A stretch of DNA of 11,164 nucleotides from DATDRM01 sp035291705 (lineage in GTDB: Bacteria > Chloroflexota > Anaerolineae > Anaerolineales > UBA4823): NCBI GenBank assembly GCA_035291705.1, contig DATDRM010000322.1:1-11164 (forward strand). Reading direction: 5' to 3'. Both the position numbers and the translations under genes were made by a program. The notes under the pieces are model-generated. The model had not been told where the DNA came from, did not search any database, and saw only the letters and a list, made by a program, of their open reading frames with translations. Position 1 is the stretch's first letter. Each line of letters starts with the position of its first letter. Of the stretch, positions 6,490 through 11,164 are shown piece after piece.

Positions 6490-6495
6490 ATTATA
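6490..6495 (-). promoter_or_regulatory. -10 element of the nucleotidyltransferase-gatB cluster
   Basis: On the minus strand a perfect TATAAT (6495-6490) lies 67 bp before the preferred ATG at 6422. No good -35 hexamer is found 16-18 bp upstream, so activation by a protein or a weak promoter is possible. It also lies upstream of the alternative ATG at 6467, so it does not settle the start. Confidence 0.4.
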
Positions 6496-6612
6496 CCCTT
6501 TATGATCCACCCAGGGTGCGGTGATGCCGCTTGTTGCGCTTGCCTGGATACTGTCATGATCCGAATGTACCTTTTTAGGGGTAAAATACACCAGGCCACT
6601 AGCAAATCGCTG

Positions 6613-6641
6613 GGAACTTTCGGTTGACCGGCGGCGTCTGA
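6613..6641 (+). promoter_or_regulatory. ECF-type promoter upstream of the SIMPL lipoprotein
   Basis: GGAACTT (6613-6619) and CGTCTGA (6635-6641) are separated by 17 bp when measured from GGAAC to CGTC. This matches the usual ECF pattern of an AAC-containing -35 and a CGTC or TCTGA -10, as in SigE-type promoters. Transcription would begin near 6648, about 35 bp before the ATG. No comparable sigma-70 pair is seen at this distance; a TAAAAT at 6582-6587 without a good -35 is the alternative. Which sigma factor reads it is not shown by the sequence. Confidence 0.5.
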
Positions 6642-6682
6642 TAGGCGTGATCCAAATCCCTAAAGGACTAAGGAAGGAACCT

Positions 6683-7402
6683 ATGCTCAAGAAACAATTG
6701 ATCGTTGGGGGGTTGATGGCGATGGCGATCGGATTAAGTGCGTGCGGCATTCAAAGTGCTGCCCCGGCTACGGCACCTCCTCCTCGCACCTTAAATGTCA
6801 CTGGTAGTGGAAAAACGTTCATCGTCCCGGATATCGCCAACATATCGATCGGTGTGCATACCGAAGGCAAAGATGCTGCCGAAGCGGTGGCGAGCAACAA
6901 CGCCCAGACCCAAAAGGTGGCGCAGGCCCTTCAGGGGATGGGCGTGGACGGGAAAGATATCCAGACCTCCAACTTCAGCATTTTTCCACAGCAGCAATTC
7001 GATGAAACAGGCAAGGTGATTGGTACCATCTATGTGGTAGATAACACGGTATACGTAACTGTGCGCCAGCTGGATAAACTAGGCGAATTATTAAGTGCTG
7101 TGGTGGATTCGGGTGCCAATTCGATCCATAGCATCCAGTTCAATGTCGAAGATAAACAGGCTGCGATATCCGCAGCTCGCAAAGCTGCGGTAGAAAATGC
7201 GCAGGCTCAGGCCGAGGAACTGGCCCAAGCCGCAGGGGTGACCCTGGGAGAGGTCCAATCGATCAACTCGTATAGCGGTTTCCCGGTGCCTGTGTTTGAA
7301 GGCAAGGGCGGAGGCGGTGGGGCACCAGCGGCTGAGGTTCCGGTTTCTCCTGGGCAGCTCACCCTGACGGTTGAGGTGAACATCGTCTACGAAATCAAAT
7401 AG
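6683..7402 (+). CDS. SIMPL-domain (DUF541) lipoprotein
   Basis: A 239-residue exported lipoprotein. The signal peptide is MLKKQLIVGGLMAMAIGLSA, with a lipobox LSAC and lipidated Cys21, so the mature protein is anchored on the outer face of the membrane. A short Ala/Pro linker leads to the SIMPL domain (about 35-239): RTLNVTGSGK at the start, PDIANISIGVHTEG, the helix with AAEAVASNNAQTQKVAQAL, the DGKDIQTSNFSIFPQ motif, and a final strand LTLTVEVNIVYEIK. A Gly-rich loop (GKGGGGGAP) near the end is unusual. The frame opens at ATG 6647, but the ATG at 6683 has AGGAAGGA just upstream and begins a proper signal peptide, so it is the start. An ECF-like promoter precedes it, and the next gene begins 8 bp downstream. 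Bacterial SIMPL proteins (YggE, BP26) are linked to stress responses and oligomerise, but the biochemical role is unknown. Confidence 0.92.
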   Translation: MLKKQLIVGGLMAMAIGLSACGIQSAAPATAPPPRTLNVTGSGKTFIVPDIANISIGVHTEGKDAAEAVASNNAQTQKVAQALQGMGVDGKDIQTSNFSIFPQQQFDETGKVIGTIYVVDNTVYVTVRQLDKLGELLSAVVDSGANSIHSIQFNVEDKQAAISAARKAAVENAQAQAEELAQAAGVTLGEVQSINSYSGFPVPVFEGKGGGGGAPAAEVPVSPGQLTLTVEVNIVYEIK

Positions 7403-7409
7403 TTCACCG

Positions 7410-8318
7410 GTGAGTGCGACCACCCTTTTCTATCCCTCACATCGTTTCGGGCTGATCTTTCACGCCATTGCCATCGTGGCCCTGGTCGTGGGAGGTGCCT
7501 GGAGCCTCTGGCAGGCGACCCAAGCGGAGGTCGGCCCGACTTTCTTGCTGTATCTTCTGCCTACTTTGCTGGCCCTTGCCATAGTGCCGGTACTGGCCTA
7601 CCGGGCTTATGCCTTATGGAGGGCCTCCTATTCCCTCGAACGCGACGGCATCCGCCTGCGTTGGGGATTACGGGAAGAAGTAATACCAATGGATGTCGTT
7701 GGGTGGGTCCGCCCAGCAAGCGAGGTAGGGTTCTCGCTACCTTTACCCAGGGTGCGCTGGCCGGGCGCAGTGCTGGGCGTCCGCCGTTTGCCGGATGGCG
7801 GCCAGGTGGAATACCTGGCTGCCCAGACTGGCCAGTTGATCTTGATCGCCGCCTTCGGACGTGTTTTCGCCATTTCGCCGGCCGCTCCGGATGAGTTTCT
7901 GCGCACATATCAGCGCCTGAGCGAGTTAGGTTCCCTCACGCCGTTGCCTGCCCGATCGCTACACCCGGCTTTCCTTCTGGCACGTGTCTGGGCATCCAAA
8001 CCCGCCCGGTACCTGTTGCTCGGTGGGTTGATATTGTCCCTGGGCTTGTTGGTGATGGTCAGCTTGCTTGTACCTTCCCGACCGGCCATTTCTTTGGGTT
8101 TTAACCCTGACGGTACACCCACTGATCTGGTTCCCTCCGTGCGAATGCTCTTGCTGCCCTTTCTGAACAGCTTTTTCTACCTGGCTGATCTGCTAGCCGG
8201 GTTGTTCTTTTACCGGCGTGAGGGAGGGCAGGCTCTGGCTTATCTATTGTGGGGCAGCGGCGTTCTCACTGCGACGTTCTTTTTAGGCGCGGTTATCTTT
8301 ATCCAGGGGACAGGTTAA
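7410..8318 (+). CDS. Multi-pass membrane protein with PH-like central domain
   Basis: A 302-residue membrane protein. Two membrane segments lie near the N-terminus (about 14-34 and 45-67). A soluble beta-rich stretch of about 120 residues follows (RASYSLERDGIRLRWGLREEVIPMDVVGWVRP...), resembling bacterial PH domains, which have the same strand pattern after two helices. Three more membrane segments follow (about 196-218, 244-267, 275-298). No catalytic motif is visible. The start is GTG at 7410, 7 bp after the SIMPL stop codon, without a clear ribosome site, so translation may be coupled to the lipoprotein gene. A hairpin over its stop codon suggests that the two-gene operon ends here. The PH assignment rests on pattern only. 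A role in the cell envelope is likely from its partner and topology. Confidence 0.75.
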   Translation: MSATTLFYPSHRFGLIFHAIAIVALVVGGAWSLWQATQAEVGPTFLLYLLPTLLALAIVPVLAYRAYALWRASYSLERDGIRLRWGLREEVIPMDVVGWVRPASEVGFSLPLPRVRWPGAVLGVRRLPDGGQVEYLAAQTGQLILIAAFGRVFAISPAAPDEFLRTYQRLSELGSLTPLPARSLHPAFLLARVWASKPARYLLLGGLILSLGLLVMVSLLVPSRPAISLGFNPDGTPTDLVPSVRMLLLPFLNSFFYLADLLAGLFFYRREGGQALAYLLWGSGVLTATFFLGAVIFIQGTG

Positions 8319-8333
8319 TTTCCCCCTGGTTTT
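8303..8333 (+). terminator. Terminator of the SIMPL/PH operon
   Basis: CCAGGGGA (8303-8310) pairs with TCCCCCTGG (8321-8329) with one bulged C, around a 10-nt loop, followed by TTTT (8330-8333). The TAA stop of the membrane protein gene lies in the loop. The stem is strong but the U-tract is short, so some read-through into the DUF92 gene is possible. Confidence 0.5.
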
Positions 8334-8360
8334 CAGGAATTGTGCACCGTATCTGACCAG

Positions 8361-8390
8361 TTTTCCACAGATTCCAGCCACTTATCCACA
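8361..8390 (+). promoter_or_regulatory. Pair of DnaA-box-like sites in tandem
   Basis: TTTTCCACA (8361-8369, one mismatch) and TTATCCACA (8382-8390, perfect match to TTATNCACA) are in the same orientation, 21 bp start to start, two turns of DNA. A more degenerate TTGTGCACC (8340-8348) lies a further 21 bp upstream. The sites are in the 115-bp gap before the DUF92 gene. They could be a DnaA titration or regulatory site. No origin genes are near, so an origin is unlikely. Confidence 0.35.
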
Positions 8391-8433
8391 TCTTCTACTC
8401 TTCCAGGGGCTTGCCTTTTGAATACCTGAACCC

Positions 8434-9237
8434 GTGCAGCAACTTTTTCTTGGTTTCCTGTTCAGCGCGTTGATCGCATACCTGGCTTTCCGGGCTGGTG
8501 CGCTCGCTCCAAGCGGAGCCTGGGCTGCCATGCTCAGTGGTGGATTGATCTTTGGTCTGGGGGGTATTCCTTGGGCCGTATTGCTGCTGACCTTCTTCAT
8601 CTCCTCCAGCCTGCTTTCCCGCGCCTTTGCGGCGAGCAAATTCGTGTTGGCTGAGAAATTTGCCAAAGGCTCCCGCCGCGACTACGGCCAGGTGCTGGCT
8701 AATGGTGGGCTGGGAGCCTTGCTTGCCCTGCTATTGGCTTTATTGCCTCTCGAGGAATGGCCCTGGATCGCCTTCGCTGGGGCGATGGCTGCCGTGAACG
8801 CCGATACCTGGGCTACCGAGTTGGGCGTGTTGAGTGCCTCCCCCCCGAGGCTGATCACGAACCGGAAAGTTGTGGAGCGAGGCACTTCGGGTGGCATCAC
8901 CCTGTTCGGCAATCTGGCGGCCCTGGCCGGCGCGGCTTTAATCGGATTCGGGGCAGCTTTGTTCACCCCTGATATCCCCGCCTTACGCCTGATGGCGGTC
9001 TTCATCGTCGCAGGATTCGCCGGGGCTACCCTTGATTCATTCCTGGGGGCTTCCGTGCAGGCGATCTACTATTGTCCGCAATGCCAGAAGGAGACCGAAA
9101 GCCATCCCCGGCACAGGTGTGGAACCGAAACCGTCCAGGTGCGAGGCTGGCGCTGGCTGAACAACGATTTGGTGAATTTCTCCTGCTCATTGGTTGGGGC
9201 CAGTGTCGCGGCGGTTATCTGGTGGTTACTTTTCTAA
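8434..9237 (+). CDS. DUF92 / VTE6-like integral membrane protein
   Basis: A 267-residue polytopic membrane protein of the DUF92 (TIGR00297, TMEM19) family. Plant members such as VTE6 phosphorylate phytyl phosphate; bacterial members may be prenyl- or lipid-phosphate kinases, but that is an inference. About six hydrophobic segments are visible. Family signatures are KGSRRDYGQVLANGG (78-92), VNADTWATELGVLS (121-134), TNRKVVERGTSGGIT (142-156) and AGATLDSFLGASVQ (197-209). A loop near 214-229 has CPQCQKETESHPRHRC, a CxxC...HxC set typical of a metal site. The frame opens at GTG 8434, 14 bp after an in-frame stop, and no ribosome site is evident, so the start is the weakest part of the call. Upstream are tandem DnaA-like boxes. 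The 3' end overlaps the HAD gene on the other strand by 12 bp. Confidence 0.9.
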   Translation: MQQLFLGFLFSALIAYLAFRAGALAPSGAWAAMLSGGLIFGLGGIPWAVLLLTFFISSSLLSRAFAASKFVLAEKFAKGSRRDYGQVLANGGLGALLALLLALLPLEEWPWIAFAGAMAAVNADTWATELGVLSASPPRLITNRKVVERGTSGGITLFGNLAALAGAALIGFGAALFTPDIPALRLMAVFIVAGFAGATLDSFLGASVQAIYYCPQCQKETESHPRHRCGTETVQVRGWRWLNNDLVNFSCSLVGASVAAVIWWLLF

Positions 9238-9948
9238 GAACATTCCCAGTTCCGACAAGGTGTGGATGACGGGACAATCGGCCTGGGGGAAAGTACCTTC
9301 TGCATCCAGGAGAACCGCGCCCAGGCCAGCTCGCCGGGCGCCAACCACGTCGGCGAAGTAATTGTCCCCTACATAGAGGGTTTCACTTGGTTTTGCTTCC
9401 AATTGTCTTAAGGCGTACTCAAAGATCGCCGGGTCTGGTTTCCAGGCGTTGACCTCCCCGGCTGTCAGGGCAAACTCAAAGTAGCTGCGCAAACTAAGTG
9501 TCTCCAACTGCTCCTCGTAGGCATGCGTGCGATTGGAGACAACGGCCAGTCTGAAACCGTCTACCTTCAAGGCTTGCAGTGTCCAGGGAACTTCAGGGGG
9601 CACCCAATCTTCAGGGGTATACTCCTCCTCCATGCAGCGGTATAGTTCTGGAGCCAGAGCTTCTGCCTGCTCAGGGGGGCAGCCGGTGGCAAGCAGATGG
9701 AGACGGGAGTGATTCATCCAGAACAGATCGCGCTGCTCGGCAAAGGTCTCTAAGTCAGCTAATAGCTCAGGGGATTGTGCCCAGTAATAGTGGAACCAAC
9801 GCATGGCCTGCTGGCGGGTTTCTATATCATCTGGCACTCCCAACTTTCTGGCAAAGTCGAAGAATGCCTGGTTGAAGGAAGGCCGGTTGTGCCGCAGTGT
9901 GCCATCCAGGTCAAATAAAATGTTTTTAACACCGTTTGGGGAAAACAA
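9226..9948 (-). CDS. HAD-superfamily hydrolase (phosphatase-like)
   Basis: A soluble phosphatase of HAD type with all four motifs. Numbered from TTG 9948: motif I FDLDGT with nucleophile Asp13 and acid/base Asp15, motif II VVSNRT (Ser138), motif III Lys170 in WKPDP, and motif IV YVGDNYFADVVGAR with Asp195 and Asp200. A helical cap lies between motifs I and II (about 20-115), as in subfamily I enzymes such as phosphoglycolate phosphatase and YjjG-type nucleotidases; the substrate cannot be told. The frame extends to GTG 9954, but that codon is one base from GGAGG (9960-9956). TTG 9948 has 7-nt spacing and is preferred, giving 240 rather than 242 residues. It lies 26 bp after moaA on the same strand, so the two are probably co-transcribed. 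Its end overlaps the DUF92 gene tail-to-tail. Confidence 0.9.
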   Translation of the reverse strand: MFSPNGVKNILFDLDGTLRHNRPSFNQAFFDFARKLGVPDDIETRQQAMRWFHYYWAQSPELLADLETFAEQRDLFWMNHSRLHLLATGCPPEQAEALAPELYRCMEEEYTPEDWVPPEVPWTLQALKVDGFRLAVVSNRTHAYEEQLETLSLRSYFEFALTAGEVNAWKPDPAIFEYALRQLEAKPSETLYVGDNYFADVVGARRAGLGAVLLDAEGTFPQADCPVIHTLSELGMFLEK

Positions 9949-9955
9949 AAACACC

Positions 9956-9960
9956 CCTCC
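9956..9960 (-). promoter_or_regulatory. Shine-Dalgarno site that decides the HAD start
   Basis: A full GGAGG (minus strand, 9960-9956, preceded by AAA) sits in the short gap after moaA. Spacing to TTG 9948 is 7 nt and to GTG 9954 only 1 nt, so TTG is the better initiation codon. Confidence 0.6.
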
Positions 9961-9974
9961 TTTATAAAATATGA

Positions 9975-10955
9975 TTATCCACCAATTTCACTCATTACCC
10001 GGTTGAGGGGGATGAGACCCTCGGCTAAGCCATGCCCCCAAGGTTTGTACCAGATCCCATCCAGGATCAATTGTCGCAGATCCTCGAGGCTTGCGCCGGC
10101 GCGCAACGGCGTGAGCAAATCCACTTCCCCTTCGCGCAACAAGCATAAGCGTAAGCGACCGTCGGAGGTCAGTCGGGCGCGGTTGCACGATGCGCAGAAC
10201 GGTTGGGTTACCGAAGAGATGAAGCCAATGTCGCCCAGGGCACCCGGCAGGTGGTAGAGACGCGCCTCTCCATCCAGCTCCCCGCCATTGGCAGGTTGGA
10301 TGCTGCCCAGTGTCATTTCGATGCGCTGCTGCATTTCTTCCGCCGTCACCACTTGAGTAGTCTGCAGTTCCGTGGCGCCAGCGAAGGGCATCATTTCTAT
10401 AAAGCGCACCTGCCAGGGGTGATCCAGAGTCAGACGAGAGAGATCGACGACATCGGCCTCGTTGTAGCCTCGCACAATTACGGCGTTGATCTTGATCGGG
10501 GTAAGTCCGGCCTGCTCGGTGGCCTGAATGCCTTCCCAAACATCCTCCAGCCTTCCCCAGCGAGTCAGGCGGCGGAACTTTTCCGGGTTCAGCGTGTCCA
10601 GGCTGACGTTGACCCGCTGCAAGCCGGCCTCTGCCAGCGGGCGTGCCAGGCGGGAGAGCAAAATGCCGTTCGTAGTCATGGTCAGCGAGCGAACGCCAGG
10701 TGTGTGAGCGATGGCGCGCACCAGGTCTACGATGTGCGCCCGCACCGTTGGTTCGCCGCCCGTCAGACGATACTTATGGAAACCCAGGCTGGCGAACAGG
10801 TTTACCAAGAGCAGGAGTTCGTCATCCTGCATCAACTCGGCGTTGGGACGGAAGGTCATGTCCTCCGGCATGCAATACACACACCGCAGGTTGCAATGAT
10901 CAGTCAGGCTGATGCGCAAATAAGAGATCGAACGTCCAAAACGGTCTAAGGCCAT
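9975..10955 (-). CDS. moaA: GTP 3',8-cyclase MoaA (radical SAM, molybdenum cofactor)
   Basis: A 326-residue radical SAM enzyme that with MoaC converts GTP to cyclic pyranopterin monophosphate, the first step of molybdopterin synthesis. The N-terminal cluster motif CNLRCVYC has Cys21, Cys25 and Cys28, which bind the 4Fe-4S cluster with SAM. LTGGEPTVR (64-72) is the SAM-contact GGEP motif, with Thr-Val where Leu-Leu/Val is common. The C-terminal GTP-binding cluster uses Cys254, Cys257 and Cys271 in CASCNRARLTSDGRLRLC. The protein ends in the essential twin glycine (MSEIGG), so it is complete. ATG at 10955 matches the family start, though no clear ribosome site precedes it. A TATAAT on the minus strand near 11013-11008 could be its -10 without a good -35. 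The neighbouring HAD gene is probably co-transcribed; no other moa or moe genes are in the window. Confidence 0.97.
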   Translation of the reverse strand: MALDRFGRSISYLRISLTDHCNLRCVYCMPEDMTFRPNAELMQDDELLLLVNLFASLGFHKYRLTGGEPTVRAHIVDLVRAIAHTPGVRSLTMTTNGILLSRLARPLAEAGLQRVNVSLDTLNPEKFRRLTRWGRLEDVWEGIQATEQAGLTPIKINAVIVRGYNEADVVDLSRLTLDHPWQVRFIEMMPFAGATELQTTQVVTAEEMQQRIEMTLGSIQPANGGELDGEARLYHLPGALGDIGFISSVTQPFCASCNRARLTSDGRLRLCLLREGEVDLLTPLRAGASLEDLRQLILDGIWYKPWGHGLAEGLIPLNRVMSEIGG

Positions 10956-11007
10956 GAGGTTTGTTATGAAAACTGCCGCGCAATTATTATGATAAATCTA
11001 GTCAAAA

Positions 11008-11013
11008 TTATAC
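11008..11013 (-). promoter_or_regulatory. Possible -10 element of moaA
   Basis: A perfect TATAAT on the minus strand lies about 53 bp before the moaA ATG, in an A/T-rich 90-bp gap. The DNA 17 bp upstream (near ctccca) is not a recognisable -35, so the call is tentative. Confidence 0.3.
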
Positions 11014-11045
11014 CTTCAATTGCCACATCTGGGAGGAGAGGGGAA

Positions 11046-11164
11046 TTAAATGAGTTTGCGAATATGGAAGGTATGATCGCGTTCATGCCATACTGCCCGC
11101 CGCAGTAGTTTGCGTGGACTCCAGAGCTCGCCGTCGATGCCCACCACCTGTCGGGAGCCAGCCA
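11046..11164 (-). CDS. 3' end of an unidentified minus-strand gene (partial)
   Basis: One minus-strand frame is open from the window edge to TAA at 11048-11046, giving about 38 residues that contain VVGIDGELWSPRKLLRR and end in HTFHIRKLI. Its mixed strand-and-basic composition looks like a real protein end, while the other two minus-strand frames give either an early stop or unlikely composition. The gap to moaA is 90 bp, on the same strand. I do not recognise the family. The ATG at 11050 on the plus strand leads to a stop after eight codons and is not a gene. Confidence 0.6.
   Translation of the reverse strand, partial: AGSRQVVGIDGELWSPRKLLRRAVWHERDHTFHIRKLI

Noticed and set aside
6542..6596. 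GCCTGG/CCAGGC inverted repeat in the divergent intergenic region
   Set aside because: Only 6 bp with a 43-bp gap, and no further pairing. It is within chance expectation and not reported as an operator.
8340..8402. Chromosomal origin of replication
   Set aside because: Only two good DnaA boxes, no A/T-rich unwinding element, and no dnaA, dnaN or related genes nearby.
9988..10539. 183-codon minus-strand frame inside moaA
   Set aside because: Arg/Gly/Pro-rich out-of-frame translation of moaA, with no separate start signal.
10203..10949. 248-codon plus-strand open frame opposite moaA
   Set aside because: It is a shadow of moaA, which has both iron-sulfur motifs and the C-terminal twin glycine. 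The shadow protein has no recognisable domain.

Overview
The window reads as an ordinary chromosomal segment of a bacterium, most likely a Chloroflexota member of the Anaerolineae type. That placement is an inference from gene content: an ECF sigma factor overlapping a DUF5667 membrane protein with a long Pro/Thr tail, a SIMPL lipoprotein followed by a PH-like membrane protein, and a DUF92 protein. No gene here proves the lineage. No insertion sequence, CRISPR array, tRNA, rRNA or phage gene was seen, and base composition looks even throughout.

Layout. The first 45 bases are the tail of a plus-strand gene, followed by a strong 15-bp hairpin that can stop transcription in both directions. On the minus strand (read right to left) an ECF sigma factor (1367-1939) overlaps a DUF5667 membrane protein (214-1395), with its own terminator at 130-186. 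Upstream, also on the minus strand, are glutamate dehydrogenase (2123-3409) and then gatB (3642-5180). The 232-bp gap between these two contains an 88-nt imperfect dyad and a terminator-like hairpin. gatB is the last gene of a tightly packed minus-strand cluster: a sugar-phosphate nucleotidyltransferase with hexapeptide repeats (5412-6422), a 79-residue hypothetical protein (5170-5409) and gatB.

A divergent 260-bp gap leads to plus-strand genes: a SIMPL-domain lipoprotein (6683-7402), a multi-pass membrane protein with a PH-like central domain (7410-8318), and a DUF92/VTE6-like membrane protein (8434-9237). The lipoprotein has an ECF-type promoter motif (GGAAC-17-CGTCTGA) upstream. The gap before the DUF92 gene carries a perfect and a near-perfect DnaA box 21 bp apart. 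The DUF92 gene ends tail-to-tail in a 12-nt overlap with a HAD phosphatase (9226-9948, minus). The HAD gene sits 26 bp downstream of moaA (9975-10955, minus). The last bases hold the 3' end of another minus-strand gene that I do not recognise.

Working together. The sigma factor and DUF5667 protein are probably a membrane signal pair, and the ECF-like promoter of the lipoprotein makes that envelope operon a candidate target of this or another ECF factor. GatB (tRNA amidation), Gdh (glutamate/2-oxoglutarate) and MoaA (molybdenum cofactor) are housekeeping functions. I see no clear new multi-gene system. The most interesting unexplained signal is the structured gdh leader, whose G-U pairs favour a minus-strand RNA.
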